A stretch of 64,000 bases of DNA from Virgibacillus_O xinjiangensis (lineage in GTDB: Bacteria > Bacillota > Bacilli > Bacillales > Amphibacillaceae), in the NCBI RefSeq assembly GCF_042643145.1, contig NZ_JBHRSA010000004.1, forward strand, positions 62,001 to 126,000. The letters run 5' to 3'. Under the pieces are notes generated by a model that saw only the letters and a program-made list of their open reading frames with translations, was not told the origin of the DNA and did not search any database. This document shows positions 23,615 to 33,082 of this stretch, piece after piece. Positions within the stretch are counted from its first letter, which is position 1, and each line of letters opens with the position of its first letter. Position numbers and translations under genes: made by a program.

Positions 23615-26419
23615 TCAGAACCATTCCTCCGCTTTTTCCAACAGTCTTCCAGTGCTGTCATAAGTAATGGGCACTTCCGGGATGGATTGCGTGAAGAATC
23701 TCCCATAACGCGATTTCTTTATCCTCGCATCACACACAAAGACAATTCCTCTATCACTCGTTGATCTTATTAACCTGCCGAAACCTTGTTTGAAGCGAAT
23801 GACTGCATTCGGCAGAGCCAAATCAAAGAAGGCGTTCTTCCCACTTTGCTGTAGATAGTCTGCCTTTGCCTGGTAGACAGGATGATCAGGAGGCTGAAAG
23901 GGAAGTCGGACAATCATCAGACATGACAGATCTTCACCGGGTATATCCACTCCTTCCCAAAAAGAACTGGTTCCCAGCAAAATTGCCTGATTATAGGTCT
24001 GGAAGTTTTTCTTCAATCTGCTTCTGCTTCCACTGGAAATGCCTTGGGCAATGATGACATAATCCTGGTTATCCATATTTTCTTTTAATACGGCATGTGC
24101 CTTTCTAAGCATTTCATAGGAGGTGAACAGAACAAGCATTCTCCCATCCGTTATCTCTGCAAGTGATAGTATTGCTTCACATGTTGCATAGACAAACTCA
24201 TCTACATTTCCATATTTTATATCCGGAAAGTCATCAGGGATCAGCAGCTGAACTTGATCGGCATAGGAAAAAGGAGATGTTATTTTCTCGGAGATCAACC
24301 GTTCCTCAGGTACTCCCAACCTGTCCCGGATAAATGTGAAAGAATTCCTCATCGTAAGCGTTGCACTGGTCAGAATCACACTCTGCTTCTTTTCGAAGAA
24401 ATCGTCTGCAAGCAGTTTTGACATATCCATTGGTTCGCTATACAGGTATACAGCATTCTTTGCTCCATAGGCCTCGACTTCCATCCATTTAACGCTTGTA
24501 TCCACTTGTTCTGCATGAATGAAGAGATGTTCTATTCTATCTATGAAAGACTGCAGCAATTGAACCTGCTTGGAGATTTCATCTTCATCCTGTTTCTCCA
24601 ACAGTCCTTTGCTGTGAAAATAAGCTTCAATCATTGAAAGGATATGAATGAGATCTCTCAGGTAGAAAATCAACCTGTTTGCCATTTCCTTGATGGTTTC
24701 CCATCTTTCGGGCTCTTGATCGCCCTGGTCAAATCTATACTGTATTCTGCCTGTGTCACTGAGGGATTTATCCTTCCGTTTCTGATCCACCACGTATTGG
24801 AAGAGCGTCCGGAATAAATCATCCATTTCGTATTTGCACTGGGAAAGAATATGATTCCAGTTTTCTAATGGCAGATCATCAAGTTCGTAAGAGTAACCGC
24901 TCACTATCTTATTGAGTGCTCCCGAATCGTTTGAAGCACCAAGTTGGTTGAAAGCATATTGCATACTGACATAATCTAATTTCAACCCATAGTGTCGTGA
25001 TGCTGTTTCCTCCAAATGATGTGCTTCATCTATAATCAGCTTGTCATAAGTAGGGAGAAATTGGTAATCATTAAATATATCGGTACACAACAATGAGTGG
25101 TTGGTAATGATGATATCAGCTTGCTGCGCCTTTCTGCGTGCATGCTGATAATACGAATACTTAAACCATGGAGATTGGGGATCAACCCTTCCTTCTGCTT
25201 CTGTAGAAATCTTTTTGAAAAAGAAATAGCCACTGGAAGGCAGTTGGATTTCATCGATATCCCCTGTTTCCGTCTCCGTCAACCATACCAATAATTTTGC
25301 TTTGGTGAGAGCTGTGTCATAATTATTTTGATCAGGGTCTGACAATTCCTGTTCAAATTTTTCTAGACTGATATAGTGTCCTTTCCCTTTCAGTAAGGCT
25401 GCCTGAAAGGGAACCGGGACAAGTTCCCGAATCATGGGAATTTCTTCGTCCAACAGTTGAGTTTGCAGCTGTGTAGTATGTGTGCTGATGATCACCCGTT
25501 TGTTTGACTGTACAGCTTCATATATTGCCGGAATCAAATAAGCCAGTGATTTACCGGTCCCTGTTTCAGCCTCTATCAACGCATGATGGGACATTTGAAA
25601 AGCATCATAAATTGTTTCTGACATTTTGCGCTGACCGTCTCTTTTTTCATATTTGGCCATTTTCGCTTCCATGGTGCCTTCTGCTTCATAGATACTGTCT
25701 AGATAATCCCCGTACGATAGAGTGATCTCCTGCAATGGTTTCTTCTCCATCTCGAATTTGCGAAATGCCAGTCCGCCGTAGGTGTCAATATCCGCTCTCT
25801 CTTTAATTGCAAAGGAAAGATCCTCTTCCAATTCCAATAAAAACATGGATAGATCAGACTTGAATAATTTCTCCAGTTTCTGCAACTGAGTAATTGTTTC
25901 ATATGGCAGTAAAGAGAGTTTCTCTTTGAGCCGGATGAAAATTTCCGCTGTCACATGAGCATCCGACAAAGCCCTGTGCGGATCATCATGACTGAGTTCA
26001 AGGTATTCAGCAAGCTGGCCGAGTTTATACCCTGGAGCCAATGGATAGAGTATTCTTGCAAGTTCAACCGTGTCAACCACAGGATTCTTTAGTGGCTGGC
26101 GACCCACTCGTACCAGTTCTGCATTTAGGAAACCTAAATCAAATGGTACGTTATGGGCGATTAAATAAGCATCTTCGAACATGGCAGCTATGTCTTCAGC
26201 TCTTTCCTCAAAAGAAGGAGCATCCAGCACATCTTCATCGTTAATACCGGTCAGGCCGCTGATGAAGGGCGGGATGGACTGATTTGGATTTAGCAGGGTT
26301 GCAAAATGATCAGTTATTTCGTCTCCCTCTATGACTGCAATTCCAACTTCGATGATTTTATCTCCTTTTTGTGGAGAATGCCCGGTGGTCTCCAGGTCGA
26401 TAACTACGTAACGATCCAC
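23615..26419 (-). CDS. dinG: DinG-type helicase/exonuclease
   Basis: The start is the GTG at 26419, 9 bases after AAGGAGG, giving 934 residues beginning DRYVVIDLETTG. The N-terminal DEDDh 3'-5' exonuclease domain (~1-170) has DLETTG, HNVPFDLGFL and HRALSDAHV. The C-terminal XPD-like helicase domain has Walker A EAETGTGKSLAY, a DEAH box (IDEAHH), and motif VI FKQGFGRLIRS. It lacks the four-cysteine iron-sulfur domain of E. coli DinG. Staphylococcal DinG of this type was reported to act as a nuclease rather than a helicase. A role in DNA repair is likely. Confidence 0.93.
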   Translation of the reverse strand: MDRYVVIDLETTGHSPQKGDKIIEVGIAVIEGDEITDHFATLLNPNQSIPPFISGLTGINDEDVLDAPSFEERAEDIAAMFEDAYLIAHNVPFDLGFLNAELVRVGRQPLKNPVVDTVELARILYPLAPGYKLGQLAEYLELSHDDPHRALSDAHVTAEIFIRLKEKLSLLPYETITQLQKLEKLFKSDLSMFLLELEEDLSFAIKERADIDTYGGLAFRKFEMEKKPLQEITLSYGDYLDSIYEAEGTMEAKMAKYEKRDGQRKMSETIYDAFQMSHHALIEAETGTGKSLAYLIPAIYEAVQSNKRVIISTHTTQLQTQLLDEEIPMIRELVPVPFQAALLKGKGHYISLEKFEQELSDPDQNNYDTALTKAKLLVWLTETETGDIDEIQLPSSGYFFFKKISTEAEGRVDPQSPWFKYSYYQHARRKAQQADIIITNHSLLCTDIFNDYQFLPTYDKLIIDEAHHLEETASRHYGLKLDYVSMQYAFNQLGASNDSGALNKIVSGYSYELDDLPLENWNHILSQCKYEMDDLFRTLFQYVVDQKRKDKSLSDTGRIQYRFDQGDQEPERWETIKEMANRLIFYLRDLIHILSMIEAYFHSKGLLEKQDEDEISKQVQLLQSFIDRIEHLFIHAEQVDTSVKWMEVEAYGAKNAVYLYSEPMDMSKLLADDFFEKKQSVILTSATLTMRNSFTFIRDRLGVPEERLISEKITSPFSYADQVQLLIPDDFPDIKYGNVDEFVYATCEAILSLAEITDGRMLVLFTSYEMLRKAHAVLKENMDNQDYVIIAQGISSGSRSRLKKNFQTYNQAILLGTSSFWEGVDIPGEDLSCLMIVRLPFQPPDHPVYQAKADYLQQSGKNAFFDLALPNAVIRFKQGFGRLIRSTSDRGIVFVCDARIKKSRYGRFFTQSIPEVPITYDSTGRLLEKAEEWF

Positions 26420-26457
26420 TTCACCATCCCTCCTTCCCAATATCTTCACGGCCGGCT

Positions 26458-27450
26458 TTACTGCCCTTTTTCATCAAACCAATCTATTTCTGCAGAATAC
26501 ATCTGCCGGGTTTCCCCGTTTGGTGATCGAAGCAGTAGAGCACCATCCTCGGAGATTCCGAGAAACTCGGCCTTCCAGCTTTCTTTCAGTGTTCTGACAG
26601 AGACTTCCTGTCCAATTTTGAATCCGTATTCCTCCCAGCGCTCCTTGATGGTTGGGAATCCGTATTCCATGTATTGTTCATATGATTGTTCAAATGACGT
26701 CAAAATATCCTGTACCAGTCCTATTACTGACCACGTTTTCCCTGTTTCCAAGCTGATGGAAGTTGCTTTATCTGAAAGTTCACCACTGAAATCAGCCTCC
26801 TGATGATTCACATTCAAGCCTATGCCAATCACTACATACTGGATCTGGTCTTGTTCAGCCTGCATTTCCGTCAGAATACCAGCTGTTTTTTTTCCGGAGA
26901 GCAGCAAATCATTCGGCCATTTAATAAGGGGAGTAGTACCTGTGTGTGTCCGCAGGGCATCCGCCAGAGCTACTGCTGACATAAGCGTTAACTGCGGGGC
27001 AAGGTGGGGCTGGATACCGGGCCGAAGGATGATGCTCATCCATATTCCTTTCTCCTTTGCGGAATACCATGACCGATCCATTCTTCCCCTTCCCTTTGTT
27101 TGCTCATCTGCTATTACAACCGTACCGTGCTCAGCCATTTCCCTGGCAGCTTGGTGTGCAACCAACTGTGTGGAAGGAGTAGAATCTCGATGGATTGTCT
27201 GACGGCCCAACCATTTTGTATGTAACCCCCATTGTAACGTGTTGGTGCTCAGCTTATTCGGAAAGCTCAAAATACGGTAGCCTTTTCTGGGTTTCCCTTC
27301 AATTTCATATCCATCCTTTTGCAATTCTTTCATGTGCTTCCAAACAGCATTCCGGGAAATATCCAAAGCTTCCGACAAAGCCTGGCCGGATATATAGGCG
27401 TCTTTTTCAGCAGACAGTATCTTGATCAGTCTTGTTCGGGTGGATTCCAT
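26458..27450 (-). CDS. birA: Bifunctional biotin ligase/biotin operon repressor BirA
   Basis: The ATG at 27450 has AAGGAG 8 bases upstream and gives 330 residues; an in-frame GTG lies three codons earlier. An N-terminal winged helix (~1-60, ISGQALSEALDISRNAVWKHMKELQ) binds DNA. The ligase domain carries the biotinyl-AMP loop GRGRMDRSWYSA, KWPNDLL and GIGLNVNH. It biotinylates acetyl-CoA and pyruvate carboxylases and represses biotin genes. Its start overlaps the end of cca by 25 bases, indicating translational coupling. Confidence 0.97.
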   Translation of the reverse strand: MESTRTRLIKILSAEKDAYISGQALSEALDISRNAVWKHMKELQKDGYEIEGKPRKGYRILSFPNKLSTNTLQWGLHTKWLGRQTIHRDSTPSTQLVAHQAAREMAEHGTVVIADEQTKGRGRMDRSWYSAKEKGIWMSIILRPGIQPHLAPQLTLMSAVALADALRTHTGTTPLIKWPNDLLLSGKKTAGILTEMQAEQDQIQYVVIGIGLNVNHQEADFSGELSDKATSISLETGKTWSVIGLVQDILTSFEQSYEQYMEYGFPTIKERWEEYGFKIGQEVSVRTLKESWKAEFLGISEDGALLLRSPNGETRQMYSAEIDWFDEKGQ

Positions 27451-28628
27451 TTTATCCACTCCTTTATCTCGGATTTACTGTTTTTCAATTGGCCCATGAC
27501 AATCATTTTTTCTACTGACTCAATAAGTTGCTTCAACCAGGGTCCTTGTTTTTTAGCGGGAAACATTTCCGCAATCTCTCTGCCATTGATATCCATTTCA
27601 CGAGTTGATTGGATTGGCAGGTTCCCCGTCATCGAAGTGAGATGGTCCATGCTTAATCCCCGATCAGGCGAAAGGGAGTTGGCCAGTCGGACAAACCCTT
27701 CCTGATTATCACTGTCTAAACGATATGCAAGCCATCGATCAGCTCCATATGTAAGAAAATAATGATATGCCCCTATCAGCAATTTCGCCTGATTCTTGAT
27801 CTTATTGGAACATTTCCATGCCTTTACCCAAACATCAGCATCAATTTTCTGTTCCAAGAGATGAAACAGTGCAAAAACCTCGCCCAATGTGTGCAGTGGC
27901 TGAAGGGACGCAGGCAGCCTGTCGATGACCCATGGATGATTCTTAATCACAGGAAGGTGCATGCATACTCCTGTTTCCTTCAAATATGATATTCCTGTAT
28001 GTAAGTAGGTACCGGCAAATAATTTTTCCATCTCGTTCGCCAGTCTTTCTACTGCCAGAAGTTCCATGTCATCTTTTACTTTTTTCATCGCACTCAATGT
28101 ATCCGGGTGAATAGTGAACCCTAATTGACTGGAAAATCTAAGGGCGCGCGCAATTCTTAGGGAATCCTCCCTGAATCGTTGCTCCCCGTCCCCCACAGTA
28201 CGGATGGTTTTTGCCTTGAGATCCTCTCGCCCTTGGAACAAGTCGATAATGTCGCCCTGTTTGTCCATGGCCAATGCATTGATCGTAAAATCCCTTCGTT
28301 CCAGATCCTGCTCAACATTGTCGATGAATTGAACGTCATCAGGGTGGCGGTTATCTGAATACTCTCCATCTGTTCGGAAAGTGGTCACCTCATAGGATTC
28401 ATTTCCCCACCGGACAATAACAGTACCATGTTGAATTCCGACAGGGATAACTTTCTCAAAGATCCGCTGAATGGCCGCTGGCGTGGCTGATGTAGCAATA
28501 TCTATGTCCCCCATTGGCCGATTGAGCAGCAGATCCCTTACACAGCCACCCACAAAAAAAGCCTTATGGCGGTTCTGCTCTAATTTCTCGATAATTGGCC
28601 TTGCAGTTTGAAAACTTGCTGGAAGCAT
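27426..28628 (-). CDS. cca: CCA-adding tRNA nucleotidyltransferase
   Basis: A 400-residue class II enzyme that adds or repairs the 3' CCA of tRNA. The nucleotidyltransferase core has GGCVRDLLLNRPMGDIDIATSA (metal-binding DxD), RRDFTINALAMD and FREDSLRIARALRFSSQLGF. The C-terminal half is helical, with the tRNA-binding region. It is flanked by bshA and birA as in B. subtilis. Confidence 0.97.
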   Translation of the reverse strand: MLPASFQTARPIIEKLEQNRHKAFFVGGCVRDLLLNRPMGDIDIATSATPAAIQRIFEKVIPVGIQHGTVIVRWGNESYEVTTFRTDGEYSDNRHPDDVQFIDNVEQDLERRDFTINALAMDKQGDIIDLFQGREDLKAKTIRTVGDGEQRFREDSLRIARALRFSSQLGFTIHPDTLSAMKKVKDDMELLAVERLANEMEKLFAGTYLHTGISYLKETGVCMHLPVIKNHPWVIDRLPASLQPLHTLGEVFALFHLLEQKIDADVWVKAWKCSNKIKNQAKLLIGAYHYFLTYGADRWLAYRLDSDNQEGFVRLANSLSPDRGLSMDHLTSMTGNLPIQSTREMDINGREIAEMFPAKKQGPWLKQLIESVEKMIVMGQLKNSKSEIKEWIKWNPPEQD

Positions 28629-28646
28629 CTCATCACCTGATTTAAT

Positions 28647-29768
28647 TTATTGTAGTAGTCCTTTATAAATATCCAAGTATTCTTCAACAATTCTGCTGGA
28701 ATGAAACTTATCCCTGGCCAAATTAAAGGCACTTTCCGATAATTTCTTCTGTAATAATTCGTTTTTCAGTATTTTTGTCGCGTAAGCTGCTGCCGAGACC
28801 GTATCCCCCGTTTCCACTATGTACCCGGTTTTTTCGTGGGAAATCACCTCAGGTATTCCACCGACATTTGTACCGATTGCAGGTACTTGACAAGCCATGG
28901 CTTCTAGTACTACCAGTCCAAAGCTTTCTTTTTCGGATAATAGCAATTTCAGGTCGGATATGGAAAGCAAATCACGGATGTTTTTTTGTTTTCCCAAGAA
29001 GAGCACTTGGTCGGCGACATCAAGTTCCTTTGCATACTTCATGGCATTGGAATATTCAGGACCGTCCCCTACCATTAGAAGTTTGCTTTTCACCTCTCTC
29101 TGTACCTTCTCAAATGTCTCGATTACATCGTTCACTCGTTTTACTTTCCGAAAGTTGGAGATATGGATAAGTACTTTCTCATCTGGTTGAATTCCATATT
29201 CATCCTTGATGCCGAGAATCTCCCTTTTGTAATACTCTTCCTCATTGACGAAATTGTAGATGACCGACATATCTTTTTCTATATCCAACATTTCCTTTGT
29301 CTGATTCATCAGGCTTCTAGAGACAGCAGTCACTGCGTCCGACTCCTCAATTCCATGCTTTATCATCTTCTTGAATGTGTGATCAATGCCAAGAACAGTA
29401 ATGTCCGTACCATGCAGTGTTGTAACAATTTTCACTTCACGTTCAGCCATGTCCCGTGCGAGCATCGCGCAAATAGCGTGCGGCATTGCGTAATGGACAT
29501 GGAGAATATCCAATTCTTCTTGGTCAATCACTTCAGCCATCTTTGTGGCCAACGCAAGGTCATACGGAGGATATTGAAAAACTGGATAATGGCTGACCTC
29601 CACCTCATGGTAGTATATCTTCGGGGAGACCTTATTTAACCGAAAGGGTAGTCCAGAAGTAATGAAGTGTATTTCATGGCCCCTTTCAGCCATGAGCATT
29701 CCCAATTCTGTAGCTATCACCCCTGACCCTCCGACAGTAGGGTAACAAGTGATTCCGATCTTCAACAT
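28647..29768 (-). CDS. bshA: N-acetyl-alpha-D-glucosaminyl L-malate synthase BshA
   Basis: This 373-residue GT4 glycosyltransferase performs the first step of bacillithiol synthesis, joining UDP-GlcNAc and L-malate. Features are ITCYPTVGGSGVIATELG at the N-terminus, LHVHYAMPHAICA, TTLHGTDITVLG, and the nucleotide-sugar motif EKESFGLVVLEAMACQVPAIGTNVGGIPE. In B. subtilis the deacetylase gene bshB1 is immediately upstream in this operon; here bshA directly follows dapB. The presence of ypdA elsewhere in the window supports bacillithiol use. Confidence 0.96.
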   Translation of the reverse strand: MLKIGITCYPTVGGSGVIATELGMLMAERGHEIHFITSGLPFRLNKVSPKIYYHEVEVSHYPVFQYPPYDLALATKMAEVIDQEELDILHVHYAMPHAICAMLARDMAEREVKIVTTLHGTDITVLGIDHTFKKMIKHGIEESDAVTAVSRSLMNQTKEMLDIEKDMSVIYNFVNEEEYYKREILGIKDEYGIQPDEKVLIHISNFRKVKRVNDVIETFEKVQREVKSKLLMVGDGPEYSNAMKYAKELDVADQVLFLGKQKNIRDLLSISDLKLLLSEKESFGLVVLEAMACQVPAIGTNVGGIPEVISHEKTGYIVETGDTVSAAAYATKILKNELLQKKLSESAFNLARDKFHSSRIVEEYLDIYKGLLQ

Positions 29769-29780
29769 CTGGAACTCTCC

Positions 29781-30572
29781 CTATAAAACATTTTCCAACC
29801 CGTATACCAGTTCATCCATTTCCATTGCTTTCTTCAAAGAGAAACGGATACCATCCATAAATGATTTTCGATTATATGAATCATGTTTAATAGTAAGCGT
29901 CTGGCCTGGACCTCCGAAAATCACTTCCTGATGAGCTACAAGGCCTGGAAGCCTTACACTATGGATGTGCATGCCGTCATGGTCAGCTCCTCTTGCTCCA
30001 TCGATGGTCTCTTTTTCCTCCGGATGGCCCTGTTTCTTGGCTTCTCTTGTTTTCTGTATCATTTCAGCAGTTTTAACAGCTGTACCAGACGGAGCATCAA
30101 GCTTATTGTCATGATGCTTCTCGATGATGTCTACATCTGGAAGGTACTTTGCCGTCATCTGGGAAAATTTCATCATCAGCACAGCACCAATTGCAAAGTT
30201 GGGAGCAATAATACCTCCGAGTTTCATTTCTCTCGAAATACTGACCAGCTCATTCAACTGTTCGTCTGTAAAACCCGTGGTACCAACTACAGGGCGGATG
30301 TAGTGCTGAAGTGCAGATTTTGTGTGTTCATAACCGACCTCCGGAATAGTCAAATCAACCAGCAGATCTGCTTTGATGTTCTGGAAACACTCTTCTGCAT
30401 GTTCAAACACGGGAATATTAAGTGCTTGGACGTCCGGGTTTTCGAAATTTTTTTCTTTATGTTTCCGGTCAATGCAGGCTACGAGTTCAAAATCAGAGTC
30501 TTCGTTCACCATTTTCACCGCCTCTGACCCCATTTTGCCCCTTGGGCCTGCTATGATTACCTTAAGTGTCAT
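29781..30572 (-). CDS. dapB: 4-hydroxy-tetrahydrodipicolinate reductase
   Basis: This 263-residue enzyme of the lysine/diaminopimelate pathway also supplies dipicolinate for spores. It has the Rossmann motif IAGPRGKMGSEAVK, the GTTGF nucleotide contact, and the substrate motif EKHHDNKLDAPSGTAVKTA. It is located between mazG and bshA with 12 bases to bshA, so they are likely cotranscribed. Confidence 0.97.
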   Translation of the reverse strand: MTLKVIIAGPRGKMGSEAVKMVNEDSDFELVACIDRKHKEKNFENPDVQALNIPVFEHAEECFQNIKADLLVDLTIPEVGYEHTKSALQHYIRPVVGTTGFTDEQLNELVSISREMKLGGIIAPNFAIGAVLMMKFSQMTAKYLPDVDIIEKHHDNKLDAPSGTAVKTAEMIQKTREAKKQGHPEEKETIDGARGADHDGMHIHSVRLPGLVAHQEVIFGGPGQTLTIKHDSYNRKSFMDGIRFSLKKAMEMDELVYGLENVL

Positions 30573-30599
30573 TATGTATCCTCCTTGAAAGTTAAAGCT

Positions 30600-30935
30600 T
30601 TATTTATTTTTAGGTGTCCATCGGTTCTTATCACGGATTTCAATTTTATTCATCGATATTTCGAAAGCCTCGGATAAGTCAAGGTCAAGAGAATTTGCAA
30701 AACAAGATAAAACGAATATAATATCTCCAAGTTCCTCTTCGACAGTCCTCTCTTCTTCTGTGGCCTTCTTGGGCTTCTCTCCATGGTAGTGGTTCACTTC
30801 CCTCGCCAGTTCGCCGACTTCTTCGGTTAACCTTGCCATAAGGCTCAATGGAGAGAAATAGCCTTCTTTGAATTGCGAAATATAATCGTCTACTCGTTTT
30901 TGTATTTGATTTGTGTTATATATAGGTGTACTGAT
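30600..30935 (-). CDS. ypjD: MazG-like nucleotide pyrophosphohydrolase (YpjD), probable ATC start
   Basis: The conserved MazG fold carries ARLTEEVGELAREV and ERTVEEELGDIIFVLSCFAN, with the EExxE and ExxD metal ligands. The only usual start codon in frame is a TTG at 30848, which would give 82 residues and cut off helix 1. The frame continues upstream with family-like residues (NQIQKRVDDYISQFKEGYFSP) to an ATC at 30935, 9 bases after AAAAGGAG. That start gives 111 residues, the length of B. subtilis YpjD. I therefore place the start at ATC; a sequencing error is the alternative. It precedes dapB. Confidence 0.75.
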   Translation of the reverse strand: MSTPIYNTNQIQKRVDDYISQFKEGYFSPLSLMARLTEEVGELAREVNHYHGEKPKKATEEERTVEEELGDIIFVLSCFANSLDLDLSEAFEISMNKIEIRDKNRWTPKNK

Positions 30936-31080
30936 GGCTAAGATCTCCTTTTCCCTAAATTAGTCTATTATAATGTTAGCTAATGATGGGGATTTTGACA
31001 AATTTTTTCTTTCAAAAAGGAATTCAGGGGGAACATGAATGGTAAATGATTAACCAAAGGTTGATGGAGGGAGTTGAAAT

Positions 31081-31953
31081 ATGATTGTTGGTCTTAAACT
31101 AAAAAGTATCTTCTTTATATTATTGGGGTCTGCTATATATTCTTTTGGAATTGTGCACTTCAATATGGAGAATAACCTGGGAGAAGGCGGCTTTACAGGC
31201 ATAACCCTGCTCCTATATTTTTTATGGGGATGGGATCCTGCCATTTCCAATATCGTCTTGAATATTCCGGTTTTTTTACTCGGATGGAAATTGCTGGGAC
31301 GTAATACATTCATCTATACTCTTATTGGGACCGTCGCTGTATCCGTATTTTTAGGCATTTTCCAAGCGAATAAATTCCCTATTTATCTCCAATCAGATAT
31401 GACGCTTGCTGCCTTGTTTGCCGGAGTATTTATCGGGGCAGGACTTGGAATCGTCTTTAGACACGGAGGCACCACAGGCGGGGTAGATATCATTGCACGA
31501 CTGGTAAATAAATATGCAGGGTGGAGTATGGGTAGGACCATGTTTCTTTTCGACTTGGTGGTCATCTCCACCTCCATTCTGGCAATCCTGGATTTAATCG
31601 AAGGAATGTATACACTTGTAGCTGTCTATGTAGCAGCGAGGGTCATCGACTTTATTCAGGAAGGTGCTTATGCTGCACGCGGAGCAACCATCATCTCTCC
31701 ACATAGCAAAGAGATTGCCGCCAGGATCAATAAGGATATGGATCGGGGTGTAACTATATTAAATGGAAGGGGCAGTTTCTCGGGAGAAAGCAGAGACGTC
31801 CTATATTGTATTGTAGCAAGAAATGAGATCATCAGGCTGAAAGGCATCATTACATCGGTTGATCCCCATGCATTCGTTGCGATGAGTTCTGTACATGATG
31901 TCATGGGAGAAGGCTTTACGTTGGATGAAAATAAAAATCCGATCAATGAGTAG
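31081..31953 (+). CDS. ypjC: YitT family membrane protein (YpjC)
   Basis: This 290-residue protein has five to six hydrophobic helices in the first ~190 residues (GSAIYSFGIVHFNMENNLGEGGFTGITLLLYF and FRHGGTTGGVDIIARL are family hallmarks) and a C-terminal cytoplasmic DUF2179 domain (GRGSFSGESRDVLYCIVARNEI). It matches B. subtilis YpjC of the YitT family; its transport substrate or function is unknown. It is the only plus-strand gene in this stretch, divergent from ypjD, and ends in a strong terminator. Confidence 0.9.
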   Translation: MIVGLKLKSIFFILLGSAIYSFGIVHFNMENNLGEGGFTGITLLLYFLWGWDPAISNIVLNIPVFLLGWKLLGRNTFIYTLIGTVAVSVFLGIFQANKFPIYLQSDMTLAALFAGVFIGAGLGIVFRHGGTTGGVDIIARLVNKYAGWSMGRTMFLFDLVVISTSILAILDLIEGMYTLVAVYVAARVIDFIQEGAYAARGATIISPHSKEIAARINKDMDRGVTILNGRGSFSGESRDVLYCIVARNEIIRLKGIITSVDPHAFVAMSSVHDVMGEGFTLDENKNPINE

Positions 31954-31962
31954 CCTTATGAT

Positions 31963-32001
31963 AAAAAAGATGGATGCTGGTTGACAGCATCCATCTTTTT
32001 T
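31963..32001. terminator. Two-way terminator between ypjC and yugP
   Basis: A 17-bp perfect stem with A and T runs on its flanks (31963-31979 and 31985-32001) lies between convergent genes and can end both. Confidence 0.9.
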
Positions 32002-32004
32002 GAA

Positions 32005-32697
32005 CTATTCACGTTGGGCAAGATAAATCATTACAAACCTCAACAGTTCGGCCACAGCTACCAAAGCAGCTGCTACATAAGTTAACGCCGCAGCATTCAA
32101 GACCTTTTTGGTCTCTCGTTCTTCATTGTTTCGAATGACACCAGATGCTACCAACTGTCCCATTGCACGGTTGGAAGCGTCGAACTCTACTGGAAGTGTC
32201 ACCAGTTGGAACAACACAGCTGCTGACATGAAAATGATCCCTAATAGCAACATATTGGTTGCACCGAAAAATATCCCTGCAAGGATGAAGAAAAACGATA
32301 TATTGGAACCAAAGCTGGCTACAGGAACCAGAGCACTTCTGAACTTCAAAAAGGCATATTCCTGTTGATCCTGAATAGCATGTCCCACTTCATGGGCAGC
32401 CACGGCAGAAGATGCCATGGACCGACCACTGTATATACCCTCTGAAAGATTTATCACTTTCTTCCTGGGATCGTAATGATCCGACAGCGTCCCCTTGACC
32501 CGGCCAATCTGTACATCATACAGACCATTGTCATCCAGGATTCTCCTGGCGACTTCAGCTCCGGTCATTTCAGAGGACGTTGGCTTTTTTGAATACTTTT
32601 TGTATGTCCCCTTCACCCTGGATTGTGCCCATAAAGGAACAATCATCAGCAGGGCAATATAAATCAGAAAACCGCCTAACCCACCAAACATTGGCAT
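32005..32697 (-). CDS. yugP: YugP-like membrane zinc metallopeptidase
   Basis: This 230-residue membrane protein has an N-terminal helix (GGFLIYIALLMIVPLWAQ), the zinc motif AAHEVGHAIQDQ near residue 100, two helices around 130-165, and the third-ligand region LPVEFDASNRAM. It fits the YugP/DUF family of neutral zinc peptidases. The substrate is unknown. It is flanked by ypjC and the short ypjB-like gene. In B. subtilis yugP lies elsewhere. Confidence 0.9.
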   Translation of the reverse strand: MPMFGGLGGFLIYIALLMIVPLWAQSRVKGTYKKYSKKPTSSEMTGAEVARRILDDNGLYDVQIGRVKGTLSDHYDPRKKVINLSEGIYSGRSMASSAVAAHEVGHAIQDQQEYAFLKFRSALVPVASFGSNISFFFILAGIFFGATNMLLLGIIFMSAAVLFQLVTLPVEFDASNRAMGQLVASGVIRNNEERETKKVLNAAALTYVAAALVAVAELLRFVMIYLAQRE

Positions 32698-32754
32698 TCC
32701 TCCACTAGATATAAATATCCTTACTTAATGTCAATTTTAGTCAAACATCAGATA

Positions 32755-33021
32755 TTAGTCAATTGATTTGTCCTTGTTCTCCTGCTTATTCCTTTCTTTT
32801 TCTCCCTTATATTTTCTCCAACTGACATAAGATAATGTAAGAGCTATACAGCCACCGATGATTCCCACCGCCCAGAACAGAATAGAAAGATCGGGGTGTC
32901 CTGCCGTATAAATCACAGGCATTTTTACTGAGGCTGAAATAACGTGAAGATATGGATCGGCTACCATCACTATGATAAACATGACAGTTGTCAACGTACA
33001 TAAGAGGCACTTCTTTGCCAT
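32755..33021 (-). CDS. Short two-helix protein, probable reduced YpjB
   Basis: An 88-residue protein with two hydrophobic segments (residues ~6-30 and ~46-66) and a basic cytoplasmic tail. The last 40 residues (LTLSYVSWRKYKGEKERNK) resemble, from memory, the membrane anchor and tail of sporulation protein YpjB, and the gene occupies the ypjB position next to ypjA. YpjB is about 260 residues, so the extracellular middle would be missing while signal and anchor remain in frame. The homology is an inference; otherwise it is an unknown small membrane protein. The start has a GTGAGGTG site. Confidence 0.5.
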   Translation of the reverse strand: MAKKCLLCTLTTVMFIIVMVADPYLHVISASVKMPVIYTAGHPDLSILFWAVGIIGGCIALTLSYVSWRKYKGEKERNKQENKDKSID

Positions 33022-33082
33022 AGTGTGTCACCTCACATATAGTTACTTTTACCAATATATGAAGTAAACGTCCAGCTTATAA

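Noticed and set aside
29883..30527. 214-residue plus-strand open frame
   Set aside because: Antisense to dapB, Cys/His/Phe rich, with no ribosome site or family features.
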